Shown: positions 32,401 to 43,391, counted from the stretch's first letter. The stretch: 64,000 nt of DNA from Spiroplasma kunkelii CR2-3x (GCF_001274875.1 NZ_CP010899.1:1399927-1463926), one strand, 5' to 3'. Notes: a model not told the origin generated them from the letters alone. Translations and numbers: made by a program.

Positions 32401-34452
32401 ATGTGAAATAAAATTAAAAAGAAAAAAATAAGTTTATTGATTGGTTTATGTTTTGTTCCAATTATTTTTATTTTTTGTTTAACATTATTTGGAATGGGTT
32501 ATTCAATTTTTATTAATTGAAAAGAAATGACAATATTTATCAATGAAATTAAGCAATTTAAAATATTATTCTGATGAAGTTATATAATTAAAAATAAATA
32601 CGGATTATTAATAACACTTGGGTTAAGTTTAGGTTTTTATTGCTGGTTTTTTTATTTTGTTTTATTTAGTAAAGTGAAAGGTAAAGAAACGGCAATCAAA
32701 TCAACCGATAAAATAGATTTTGGGGATAGTAAATGATTAAGTATAAAAGAAATTGATAATATTAGTGATAAAGTTAATATCAAAGATAATTATAAAAATA
32801 CTGGTTTTGTTTTTAACTGTAATAAAAACAAAAAAGATTTATTTTTTAACTTAAAAAATAATATTCATAGTGTTATTGTTGGTTCAACAGGAAGCGGAAA
32901 AACACAAGGAATAGTATTACCAACAATTTATTTAAACGGAAAATCAACCGCAAAACCAACTATGATCATAACCGACCCCAAGGGAGAATTATATAATTTA
33001 ACTAGTGGATTTTTAGCAGAAAATGGTTATAAAATAAAAGTTATTGATTTTCGTAATTTAAAGAAAGGAAATACTTGAAATCCATTAAAATTAATTTATG
33101 ATGACTTTATTAAAATGATCATAACAGATAATGAAAAAGATAAAATAAAGTGAAAAATAAAGTATCAAGATAAAATTAGATCACTTAGTCGTATGTTAAT
33201 TAACAAAAATATTGAAGATGAATTTTGGAATGATTCAGCAAGTATGATTATTCAAGGAATTATTTTGGCAATATTAGAAGATTATGAAGATAAAATAATT
33301 AAAAATAATTTAACAAAAGAAATCGAAGAAATTTTGAACCAAAAATTATTTTTAAACAAATTTAATATGGCTTCGGTCGCTGGCGTTGCTAGTCTTAAAA
33401 AAGATTTAGTTGAATGACTTAATAATCGGAAAAATAACAGTATTGCCAAAATAACAGCAAGTCAAGTTTTAATTGATAGTAAATAAAATCGAACACTAGA
33501 TGCTATTTTAATGACTGTGGCAAAAAGTTTAGAAATATTTAATAACGATTTTATTCGTAATTTAACATCACAAAATGATATTAATTACAATGATTTTATC
33601 AAATATCCAACAGTTCTGTACATCATATTTAGTGACGAAAATGATAATTACTATAAATTAATAGCAATATTAATTAGTCAAATTTATCAATTTTTAACAA
33701 ATAAAGCAAGTGAAACAATCGAACAAAAATTAGAAAAACCAGTATATTTTATATTAGATGAATTTGCTAATTTAACAAAAATAAACAACATTGAAAAATG
33801 AGTTAGTATTTCGCGTAGTAGAAACATTTTTTTTGAATTTATTTTACAAGATATTAACCAATTAAAATTAAATTATGGTGATACAATATCAAAAATTATT
33901 TTAAATAACTGTGGGATGCATATTTTCTTACATACTAATGATTTAGAAACAATTAAGTATTATAGCGAATTATTTGGTACAAAAACAATCGAACAAATTA
34001 GTATTAATGAAAGCAAAAGGAATATTAGTGTTTCAAAAAATTTAAAAAGTCATCCGTTAATGTTAACTAGTGAGTTAGCAAATTTAAAACAAGGACAAGG
34101 AATTGTTAAAATAGCACGTTATAATCCAATGAAAATAAATTTAAAACTATGAAAAGATTTAAATTTATTAGAAAAAACAAACATATTTCAATTAAAAGAA
34201 ATTAATTATATAAATTTTAATAAAGAATATTTTTATGATATTAAAAATAACAAAAAAGAAATAAAAGAAAATGAAATTAATGAATTTGTCAATTTAACAA
34301 CAACAGAAATTAAGACAAATATTAATAATTTAAAAATGCAATTAAGAGAGTATGAAAATACAAATTACAAATCTATTCAAAATAAAACAATGATAAATTT
34401 ACTTTTACAAAAAATCAAAAACCTTGAAATAGAATTAATCAAAAGACAATAA
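32401..34452 (+). pseudogene. VirD4/TraG coupling protein, split by one TAA
   Basis: A 683-codon frame with a single TAA at 33484-33486. It starts with two membrane helices (about 13-38 and 60-85). Walker A is VGSTGSGKTQG, followed by TDPKGELYNL; after the stop come the Walker B FILDEFANL and a normal C-terminus. Everything else is in frame once TGA is Trp. VirD4 hands the relaxase-DNA complex to the channel, so the stop should abolish transfer. An ATG at 33511 could restart, but it lacks a ribosome site. The surrounding residues look conserved, so the mutation is recent or an error. Confidence 0.88.
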
Positions 34453-34455
34453 ACC

Positions 34456-34490
34456 AATAATTATTCTGAAAAGGAATAATTATTTTTTAT
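34456..34490 (+). terminator. Intrinsic terminator of the relaxase-virD4 operon
   Basis: AATAATTATT repeated as an inverted pair around a 9-nt loop, followed by T's, four bases after the virD4 stop. Confidence 0.85.
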
Positions 34491-34507
34491 AAATAGTAAG
34501 ATTTCAC

Positions 34508-34655
34508 AAAGTGGTCAAGCTGGAACACTAAAAAATAAACGAAGTGGGAGGATATCTGTAAGGTTAATCAACTATAATTAAATTAGTACTACATGGGGCA
34601 GAAGAGTAGTCGCAAGTGATTAACTAAACCACACCTAAGGGAAACTCTACCTAAA
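34508..34655 (+). ncRNA. Structured RNA after virD4
   Basis: No reading frame. Nested helices are visible: GTGGT 34511-34515 with ACCAC 34628-34632, GTTAATCA 34563-34570 with TGATTAAC 34617-34624, and ACTAC 34588-34592 with GTAGT 34606-34610. GC content is distinctly higher than the flanks. It follows a terminator, so it needs its own promoter or is processed. It differs in sequence from the RNAs at 10998 and 51726. Confidence 0.5.
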
Positions 34656-34914
34656 TGATAAAAAACAATAAAGTTATTTGATAAATAGAAAAAATAAGAG
34701 AAAAAAAGTAAAGAAGATTTCTTAATTTTTCTATCTTTATCTAACAAAAATAAAACAAAGTTTAATTGATTAATTAAATAATAATTATCTAAAATTTTAT
34801 AAGAACTATATAATTATTTAACAATATCAGTTTCCATATTGTATATGATATAATCTAAAAAAAAATTCATATGAATTATGTATTAATTCATATTTAATGG
34901 AGGTTAATTTAATA
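34656..34914 (+). promoter_or_regulatory. AT-rich leader with extended -10 promoter
   Basis: About 260 bases without a gene. An extended -10 (TGATATAAT, TATAAT at 34849-34854) is followed by the imperfect dyad TTCATATGAATTATG...AATTCATAT, which could bind a regulator, and by the GGAGG of the helicase gene. Confidence 0.55.
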
Positions 34915-37419
34915 ATGAATGATATTTTTTTAAAAAATTATAAATATTTTAAAAATTTTATAAATATGTTATCAAATTATTATAAAAATGAAGAAGAAAA
35001 GTTATTTTTCAAAGTATTAAGTGATGATTTTTTAAATGACAAATATGGTTTAATTTCAAAGTTAAAAAATGAAATAAATGCTAGTTTTTTTAAACAAACT
35101 ATACTTTATAAAATATTTTCAAATAGCTTAGATCAAGATAAAAATTTAAAAAAAGATTTAATTTTTCCTGTTGGTATTAATTTAAGTCAATATGAAGCTG
35201 TCAAAAACATTTATAAAAATAGCTTTTCTATAATTCAAGGCCCTCCTGGAACTGGTAAAACTCAAACAATTATTAATATTTTATTTAATATTTTATTAGA
35301 AAATAAAAACAAAACTGTTGCAGTTGTTTCAAATAATAATGAAGCTGTCAAAAACATTTATGATAAGTTAAAAGAAATGAAACTTGATTTTCTTTGTACA
35401 TTTGCTGGGAATAGTGACAATATAAATAAATCTAAAAATAAATTTCTTGATTCTTGAGAAATCCTAAAAAATAACTATATTAATAATATTAAAATTAATT
35501 CATTATCTGAAATTAATATTGCAGAAAATATTAATTTATTAAAAGATTTTAATGAATTGAATATACTAAAAAACGAAGAACAAAAACAAAAGAAAGAATT
35601 TAATAATTTACTTTATTTTTTACAATCTTTGAATATGGATATTTCTAAAATTACTTATTCTAAAAAAATAAAAAAAATATTAAATGAAAATAAAATTCAA
35701 AAATTGAAATTAGTTAAAAATAAAATATTTAAAAAAGAAAAAATAAGTTTTTTTCAAAGATTTTTTTTAAAAATAAGTTTTAAAATTAAAGTTAAAAATT
35801 TAAATGAATTAGGACAAACTCATTTAAATGAATGGTTTAATTATAAACTTGCAGAACTTAATTTAAAAAAAACTATAAATTCTATTTATCAACTACAAAA
35901 TAAACTTAATGATCAAAATTATGACGATATTATTAAAAATATTAAAAAAATATCAATGAATAAGTTAAATCAAAAAATTAAGGATAGATTTGAAAATATA
36001 AAAATAAAACAAAATTTAATTGTTGAATTAAATAATAAAGAAAAAATTCAATCATTATCATCTTATATTTTTAATTATGCACCATTCTTATTGAGTACAA
36101 TAACTTCTATTGGTACTTATTCAAATTTAAGTTATAAAACAGTTGACTATTTGATTATTGATGAAGCTTCTCAAGCAACTTTTTTAAGTTGTTTACCAGC
36201 AATGGCAAGAGCAAGAAACATAATTATTGTTGGTGATCTAAAACAATTAAAACAAATCGATGATGAAAACTTTAAAAGAATTGATAAAAAATTATTAGAA
36301 AGTCAAATTCAACCACATAATAAAGAATTATTAATTAGTAATAATAATCCAATTAATGCAATTTCTTCATTATTTGGTAATCGGGTTCTCAATGTTATAC
36401 TTCAAGAACATTATCGTTGTCATCCTGATATTATTAATTTTTGTAATGAAATTTATTATGAAAATAAATTAATCCCAATGACATATAATTTATATCCAGA
36501 TAATTATGAAGCAATGAGCGTTATTGAAGTTGAATCAAATTCTGGAGCTATTAGACAAAATAGAAGTTGAGTTTCAGAATCTGAGGCTCATATTGTTTCT
36601 AATTTATTAGAACAAGAAAATAAATATAATTATAATGATATTGGTGTTATTTCTCCTTATGCAGAACAATCAAAGAAAATTAAAAATTTAATTTTATCAA
36701 TTGCAAAAGATATTGAAATTAATACAGTTCATAAATTTCAAGGAAGAGATAAAAAAAAGATTATTTATTGTATAACGCAAGATAAAGTTTCAAATTTAGA
36801 ATTTTCAGCAAATTCTAATTTGGTAAATGTTGCTGTATCACGTGCTAAAGATGAGCTTGTTGTTGTAGTTAATAAAAGAATTTGTGAAACTAATAAAAAC
36901 AATGATATTACAAGGCTAATTAATTATATTAATGTTTTATATAAAGGAAAAACTTTCTTTAAACAGACAATCGGTGTTTTTGCTGCATTATCTTCTAGTA
37001 ATTATGAAATAGAAACACAAGAAAAAAAATTTAATGGATTTATTGGAGAAACATCAGAATATATATTTTCAAAAATTTTAGATAAATTAATAAATCAAAT
37101 TATAGATATTAAATATATAAAGCATTACAATTTAAAATTGGTTGTTAAAAATCAAGAAGGATTTAATGATAGAGAAAAACAATTTATTAATCATCCTTGG
37201 TCACATTTAGATTTTTTAATTTTTAATAAAATTTCAAAAAAACCAATAATAGCAATTGAAGTTGATGGTCAACAACATAATAAATCAATTCAATTATGAA
37301 GAGATAAAGTTAAAGATAAAGCACTTGAAAAAAATGGAATTAAAATTTATAGAATTAAAACAATTTCAATTAATGGTGAAGATAAAATAATTAATGAATT
37401 AAAGAATTTAATTGTGTAA
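34915..37419 (+). CDS. SF1 (UPF1-like) helicase with C-terminal nuclease-like domain
   Basis: An 834-aa protein. The helicase core has motif I GPPGTGKTQT (near residue 112), motif II LIIDEASQA, motif III VGDLKQLKQ, motif V/VI-type segments TVHKFQGRDKK and VNVAVSRAKDEL, all as in AAA_11/AAA_12 proteins. About 250 Lys-rich coiled-coil residues are inserted between motifs I and II. The last 120 residues contain LDFLIFN and IAIEVDGQQHN, like the DUF2726 PD-(D/E)xK-type domain. Helicase-nuclease fusions of this kind often occur as anti-phage genes. It has its own promoter and looks like cargo. The frame is intact. Confidence 0.85.
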
Positions 37420-37463
37420 ATTGTAAATTAAAAAAATTTAAAAATTAAACTACTTTTATATAT

Positions 37464-37599
37464 TAGACGCCTTTTGCATTACCTACAAAATAATAAAAAT
37501 TTAAAATTTAACTAATCAAATAAAATTTTAAAATAAGCATTTTTTGAAAATATAAAATAATATTTACAACAATTAATTAGGTAATGTAAGAAGTGTCTA
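37464..37599. repeat. 22-bp inverted repeat pair bounding 136 bp (MITE-like)
   Basis: The segment 37464-37485 matches the reverse complement of 37578-37599 at 18 of 22 positions (TAGAC...CATTACCTA). The interior is AT-rich and non-coding. It has the size and form of a miniature inverted-repeat element in the 411-bp gap between helicase and transposase. The rest of that gap shows no gene. Confidence 0.5.
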
Positions 37600-37830
37600 A
37601 GAGACTAATATAAAATAAATATAAAAATACACAATTTATTAAAAAAATATATGAAAACTATTTTTTAGATTTTTTAGAAATAAAATTTTTATTTTTAATA
37701 AAACAAGAAAAAAAATTACTTAATTTCTTTATTTTTCTAACAATAAATAATGTAATAAAACTGCTGACAAATTATTTTAAGCAGTATAAAATTTTACTAT
37801 CATGCAATGATTTAAAAGGAATATAAGCAT

Positions 37831-39222
37831 ATGTTAAATGTTTTTAATAGTTTTAAAGATATAAACTTTGTTGAAGAAATAAATATTGATGTTAATTTAA
37901 TAGGAAAACAAAAATTAAAAGAAAAATATGAAAAACTTGATCAAGAATTAAGGAAGCAAAACCGTAATGGCCAAAATGGTTATATTTTGTGAGGAAAAAA
38001 GAATAAAATGATGAAAACTCCCTTTGGCAATATTATAATTAAAGCTTCTAGATTTCGTTATTATGATAAAAAAGAAAATAAATTTAAAACAACAACTTTA
38101 TTAAATAAAAAAATTGGTTTAAAAAATAATCAAACAATTATTTTAAGTGTTAAAATAGCAATTTGAAAATTAATGGATAGTGCTAAAAGACAAAGAGATA
38201 TTATGGATATGTACCCAAAATTAAATATATCTAAGATGACAATCACAAACATTAATAAAGAGGTTGATTTTGCTAAATTATTTAAAGAACAATTAAAAAC
38301 AAAGACTGAAAAAATAATTGTCCAAACACCATATTTGTATGCTGGAGTTGACGATTCTTTTAGTAATTTAACAAAATATAAAAAAATAGAAAAAAATATG
38401 TTTAGAACAGCATATTTTCATACTGGGTATGATGAAATAAAAAGCACTAAAAATAAAAATGTTCTAAAAGATAAAAAAATTTTTATTGTTATGAAATCAG
38501 TAAAAAATAAATACTATCTTATTAAAAAATATAAAAAAGAATTTTTACATTTTTTAAATCAAAATTTTAATATTGAAAATTGTAAGTTAACTCTAGCAGG
38601 TGATGGAGCAAAATGAATCCAAAAATTTGCTAATGAAATTGGTGCAATTTTTATTTTAGATCAATTTCATTTAATGAAAGAATTAAAAACAATATTTCCT
38701 TATCGAAGAAGAAAACTTACTAAAAATTTAACCGATAATGAAAAAATAAGAAAACAAATTTATTGAGATATGAATAAATTATTTAAAAATGGCGATCCTG
38801 ATGAAGCAATAAAATATTTAAAAAAATTAATTACAAGAAAAAATATTAAAGAATATCCATTATTAAAAGATAAAAAAGATAAAATCAAAGATTTCATTAA
38901 ATATATCAAAAATAATTCTGAGGGTATTAAAGTTTATAAAGAGGATTGATATATGGGGTCTTGTACTGAACCACAAATTTCGCATAATGTAAAATGATTA
39001 AAAGGATATGGTGCTAAATCATATAGTGAAAAAGTTTTTAAAAATATGATTGCAATAAAAATGGCAAAAGAAAATGGTGTTAATTTAATTGAGTTTTATC
39101 TTAATAAATTAAACAAAAAAAATGAAAAAGAATATAATTATTATTTTAAAAATGAAGATAAACATAATCAGCAATTTTTAATAAATAAAAATGTTGCTCA
39201 CCAAGCACAAGGTTTTGTCTAA
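37831..39222 (+). CDS. ICE DDE transposase, UPF0236 / Mbov_0401 family
   Basis: A 463-aa protein, intact. Family features are YAGVDDSF (first Asp), LAGDGAKWIQ (second Asp), LDQFHLMKEL, and SCTEPQISHNVKWLKGYGAK with the Glu. Members are encoded at one end of mycoplasma ICEs and insert them between inverted repeats at scattered sites. Its position 180 bp from the right terminal repeat fits that role. AAGGA precedes the ATG. A CTGACA/TATAAA pair just upstream (37764-37790), with a 6-bp dyad between, may be its regulated promoter. Confidence 0.9.
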
Positions 39223-39261
39223 AATTTAAAGTAAAAATCAATAATTTAAAATAAATTTATT

Positions 39262-39288
39262 AAATAATTTGCGAATTATTATTTTTTG
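39262..39288 (+). terminator. Intrinsic terminator of the transposase
   Basis: AATAATT/AATTATT arms around TGCG are followed by a T tract. A second palindrome (AAAAAGATAAATTTATCTTTTT, 39333-39354) follows nearer to the ICE end. Confidence 0.75.
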
Positions 39289-39401
39289 TATTGTAAATTA
39301 TTACTTTTATGTTATGATTAAATTAATTAAAAAAGATAAATTTATCTTTTTCTTAGGAATTCTATTTTAGTAGATAAATATTTATTAGAATAAGATATCA
39401 T

Positions 39402-39432
39402 CAACCGAATAATTTATGCCATCGATGATAAT
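39402..39432. repeat. ICE right boundary: inverted repeat plus target repeat
   Basis: CAACCGAATAATTTATGCCAT is the inverted, 17/21-matching partner of the left repeat. The 10-bp direct repeat CGATGATAAT follows at 39423-39432, identical to 10887-10896. Confidence 0.88.
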
Positions 39433-39548
39433 TTAATTTTTGTTACCTTATTATTTTCAACAACAAGTTCTGTTACTTTGGTATTTGTTTTAATTTTAAT
39501 TCATTTTTTCTAAATCATTTTCTAATAAATGTGCAATTGCTAATAGCA
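39423..39548 (-). pseudogene. nox: NADH oxidase/CoA-disulfide reductase, internal fragment
   Basis: The frame ENDLEK..IKIKTNTKVTEL and VENNKVTKIKLSS ends at the ICE and continues, after the direct repeat, with EEKIVTDLVLVAIG at 10896. That is the normal segment before the FAD-domain VxAIG motif of these enzymes. One short frameshift lies near 39505. The N-terminal Rossmann part is missing: the fragment is fused to symporter sequence at a junction with a repeated TTGCACATTTATTAG. Confidence 0.8.
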
Positions 39549-39552
39549 TTTG

Positions 39553-40840
39553 CTAATAAATGTGCAATATCTTCAATAAAACAATAAAGAAATTAGCAAC
39601 AGTTAAATAATATAAACCAGCTGTTGAAATAAAAGAAACAATAATTCCTGATTGTGCAGGTGTACAAGCAGTTAACCCCATTGTTGTAGTTAAAGGAGCA
39701 AATATTCCAACAAGATTCTCTTTTACTTTTATATCATCTTTTAAAACTTCCATTTTTACCGGTAAGGTTACATTATAAGATTGAGTTGTAAAACCCTGAA
39801 TTACCGGTTTGATAGCAAAATTCCATCATTTAAATGGATTTACTCCTTATAATGTTAATAATAATGAATTCCAAATTAAAACAATAATTAAACATAAATA
39901 ACCAACTCCAACAATAATTCCAATGTGTGCTAAGTATCCAATTGGTCGTGAAATAATAGCATAAGTTATCATTGACATTACCAGGATATCGCATTAATTT
40001 AATAAAAAACATTAAACATGACACAATAACTGTTCATCAACGGTCAAAACCATCACGAATCTTTTCCATATCTTCTGGATGTCGCTTAGTTAATTTTTTA
40101 ACAGCTAACCCAATTAAACCAGCCATTACTATTACGGGAATAATTATTGCTAAAAGAAATGATTATATAAAATTAAACAGAACATAATTCCAAATAATTT
40201 TTGGCAATGGCTTTGATACATCTTTTTCATAATTCCCACTTCCGGAAATTATAAATCCACTACCAATATTAAATGCAATCCCAATAAATAATGTAATAAT
40301 AAACATTGCTGCAACATTTAATAATAAAATAGTAATTGTAATAATTGTTCCTCTTCGTGAAGATTCATCTTTTTCTGGTTTTGAAACAGCTCTTGCAATT
40401 GCTAAGAATACAACAGGAACAGTCATTAATAAAATTGCATTTAAGAAAATCATTCTAAATAAATTAACTCAAATTGAAAACTTATGTACTTATAAAACAT
40501 AAATATTATTTGGAACAGTTTTATCCGGATTATTTGGATCTAGAATCTCTGGATCTATACCAGTCCGTTTGTTCTACTTCAACAGTAAAAGTTTTTTCTT
40601 TATTTTTTTTAATTAGATATAAATATTTTGGATCTTTTGTTGCTTAAAATTTTGCTTGCATTTTATCAATCTTTTTAAGTTGCTGCTTTTCAAAAATATT
40701 TTGTTGATCAATTAAAATTTGTTTTTTTTATTTCTTCAACTTCTTGATTTGATACTCTTCTTAAAGTAAAATTAATATTTTTCTGAATTGGAATTTTTCT
40801 TTCAAATAAAACAGTTTGTAAAACTTTCAATTTGAAAGTT
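39553..40840 (-). pseudogene. Dicarboxylate/cystine-type cation symporter, decayed
   Basis: Pieces of a DAACS-family symporter (TcyP-like). The C-terminal part includes the substrate loop APLTTTMGLTACTPAQSG. Earlier pieces are FFIKLMRYPGNV, a GFIISGSGNYEKD loop and MIFLNAILLMTVPVVFLAI. Further upstream an extracellular stretch with GIDPEILDPNNPDK is still readable. At least three frameshifts and one TAA (near 40490) separate them, and the last helices are lost at the junction with the oxidase fragment. The boundary with the next pseudogene is approximate. Confidence 0.72.
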
Positions 40841-42593
40841 CCATATAATTCTTTTTGCCATCATAAATAAGTTAGTCCTAAACTAATTATTAATAAAATT
40901 GGAATTCAAATTAATAAAATGTCATCATTTTGTAAAATTTCCGTTTGATATTGTACTAAAGAACCTTCACCTGTCCCAATACTATAAATAATATTTTCCA
41001 TTCCATGAATTGCATATTTAAACGGTGTAATAAACGAAATAAAATGGAAGAATGTTCCTTGCATAAAGGTTAGGAAAGTTCCCCAACCTGTCGTTAAATT
41101 TAAAATTAAATAAATAAAAATTAAATATTTTCCAACATCCCTATCACTAGGAGCAAATCATATTACATGTTCAATGATTGTAAAAGTAATACTACAAAAT
41201 AATAATCGGGCATACAATAAACAAAAACTAATTCCCAAGCGACTGCGACTGTAACCCAATGCCGCTAATGAAAATTCAAGAATTGTAGTTTGAAGTACTG
41301 TTGTAATTAACATTAGTAACAATTTTGAAAAAATAGTGTTGATATCAACAAGCTTGTTTTGTTCGACAAGTACGATCAAAAATAAATGTTTGCATTAAAA
41401 CACCAACTAACATTGAAATCGCTATAAAAAATTCTCCTAAACCAATTCCATATTTACAATATTGGTAACCTTGAATATGAGCTGGAACTTGAAAAATTGA
41501 TGAATTTAAATTTGCTAAATCACAAATTACTTGTTGTGCTCTTGCACTATATTTTGGTCAAGTTATATGTTCATTCAAATTAGGAAAAATCTCACGAACA
41601 AAGCCATCAATAAATTGTTTCCCTTTGCTTTCAATTACTTCCAATGTTTTTTTTAACAATTTCATAATATTGTGGATGATTTTTTTCAACATAGTCTAAG
41701 ATTACTTTTCCAATTGAAGTATTAGGACCAATAATTAATAAAATTTTTTCTAAATAATTGCTAAAATTACAACCAGTTAAATAATATGTATTAGTTAATT
41801 CATCTCATCGCGCAAAAGCTCAGAACATTGAAGTACCTAATACCTCTGGTAAGGTAGAATGAACCAAAGCAGTTTTAATTTGAGTAAATGTATATAACAC
41901 TTGTCCAACTAAAAATTTTGTTTATATGTTTATCAAAACTGAGGAATGTTTTCTATTAAATATTCTAAAGTTTTAATAACTTCTGTTGGACTATGATTAC
42001 CAATAGCACGCATTAATTTAAAAATATTTTCTATAAAATCACTATTAACTTGCAATTGAGCCGAATATTTATCAGCTGGTTTAAATATAGTTTCATCAAC
42101 ATGCAAATAATTTAATTTAATGGTCATACCATTTTGGTCTAATTTTAATGCTTTTGTATTAACATTATAAAATTTATTATTTGTAACAGATAAATTCACC
42201 ATGCTATCATAACGATATTGCAATTTATAAAGATCTTTATCAATATTTTTATTATTATCAAATTATTCTTGTGCTTTTTCTTGACAAACTGCTAATGTGT
42301 CAGAATTAAAATATCCAACATTTGGCGAAGTTAATAAGTTATTTTCATCAGTTCGTTGTTTCTGAACAACATAGGCGATACAAGGTGGTCTATCATTGTC
42401 AACAATTGCCATAGGAATATTACCAATTTTTGTTAATGGATTTCAAAAAGCTCAGCAACAAATAAAACCATACAAAAAGGCACAAATAAAATTAGCATAT
42501 ACTTAATTATTTGATTATTTGTAGTTAATTTTTTGCTATTTTTTCTTTTGCCTCTGTTCTGAAAACATTAATAAATCTTGGATTTTGTTTCAT
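40841..42593 (-). pseudogene. YhgE/Pip-like membrane protein, decayed
   Basis: A start at 42593 opens MKQNPRFINVF and a membrane helix. It continues with a VDNDRPPCIAYVV segment, like the AVVNxD strand after the first helix of YhgE/Pip proteins. A large extracellular region follows, then four or five C-terminal helices including TGWGTFLTFMQGTFFHFIS and FKYAIHGMENIIYS, which fit the FP..FF...PF.Y pattern of that family. Frameshifts are present at about five places. Such proteins export surface factors, but this copy cannot work. Confidence 0.6.
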
Positions 42594-42656
42594 AATGTCA
42601 TCCCTTAACTTTTTTTACTGCCTATGATATATAACATTAATTATACACGAAAAAAG

Positions 42657-42686
42657 AAAAAATACTCACAAAAGTAAGTATTTTTT
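42657..42686 (-). terminator. Intrinsic terminator of rpsF-ssb-rpsR
   Basis: AAAAAATACT pairs with AGTATTTTTT, overlapping the rpsR stop and giving a T run on the minus strand. Confidence 0.85.
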
Positions 42687-42909
42687 AATCAATAACAAAT
42701 GGTAATAAAGCCATTTGACGAGCTCTTTTAATTGCTGTTGCTAACATTCTTTGATTTTTAGCAGTTGTTCCTGTTACTCGTTTTGGCAAAATTTGCCCAT
42801 TACCAGAAATAAATTTTTTCAATAATTCAATATCTTTATAATCAATGTATGTTATTTTATTTTTTGTAAAATAACATTCTTTTTTAAAACGTTTAAATTT
42901 TGGATTCAT
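42685..42909 (-). CDS. rpsR: 30S ribosomal protein S18 (bS18)
   Basis: A 74-aa protein. The family segments [18 protein letters not shown] and [20 protein letters not shown] are clear. It binds S6 on the platform of the small subunit. It is the last gene of the rpsF-ssb-rpsR operon, with a ribosome site AAAGGAAAAAG. The N-terminus is short and lacks the Cys zinc knuckle of some forms. Confidence 0.95.
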   Translation of the reverse strand: MNPKFKRFKKECYFTKNKITYIDYKDIELLKKFISGNGQILPKRVTGTTAKNQRMLATAIKRARQMALLPFVID

Positions 42910-42927
42910 TTTCTTTTTCCTTTCTTT

Positions 42928-43368
42928 TTAATCTCATAAAATTGCATCATCACCATTAAAAGTAATATTATTATCATCTTGTGGTTCTGGTTGTTCAAAA
43001 GTTGTGTTAGAAAAATCATTAGAAATTGGCATTGATAAACCACCAATATTAGTAGCAGCACTAGCACCTTTTGAATCTAAAAAAGAAACCATATCAGCAA
43101 TTACTTGAACAATTGTTGTAACTTGACCATTAACATTATCACTTCTCGTTTGTAAACGTCCATCTAAAGCAATTAATGATCCTTTTTTTAAATAACGGAC
43201 CATATTTTCTGCCGTTTTATTCCAAGCAAAACAAGGAATAAACGAAGCTTGGTTATTAAAAATATTATTTACTGCTAATGTAAAAGCAACAAATGGTTTA
43301 CCATTAACAGAATTTTTTAATTCTAAATCACGGGTTAGTCTTCCTACTAATGAAACTCGGTTTAACAT
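42928..43368 (-). CDS. ssb: Single-stranded DNA-binding protein
   Basis: A 146-aa protein. The OB fold begins MLNRVSLVGRLTRDLELK and has the WNKTAENMVRYLKKGSLI and DGRLQTRS signatures. The C-terminus is disordered and ends in an acidic DDAILWD, the protein-interaction tip (the penultimate Trp is a TGA codon, so a standard-code reading truncates it). It sits between rpsF and rpsR, the conserved bacterial order. Confidence 0.95.
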
Positions 43369-43391
43369 AACTCTTGCACACTCCTAATTTT

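Larger units (their letters stand above)
10897..39422. mobile_element. Integrative conjugative element, mycoplasma-ICE type
   Basis: A 28.5-kb element bounded by terminal inverted repeats and a target duplication. It carries a pilin-like protein, a VirB6-like membrane protein, a large surface protein, VirB4, a MobV relaxase, VirD4 and a Mbov_0401-type (UPF0236) transposase. That set matches the mycoplasma ICE families named after the M. bovis Mbov_0395-0401 genes. Almost all genes are on the plus strand. Cargo includes two orphan DNA methyltransferases, an ABC exporter and a helicase-nuclease. VirD4 has one internal stop, so self-transfer is doubtful. The transposase is intact. Confidence 0.9.

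Noticed and set aside
33484..33486. TAA as a reassigned sense codon
   Set aside because: TAA ends most intact genes here (rpmH, guaA-type housekeeping genes, prfA, rpsF), so the internal TAA codons are better explained as mutations.
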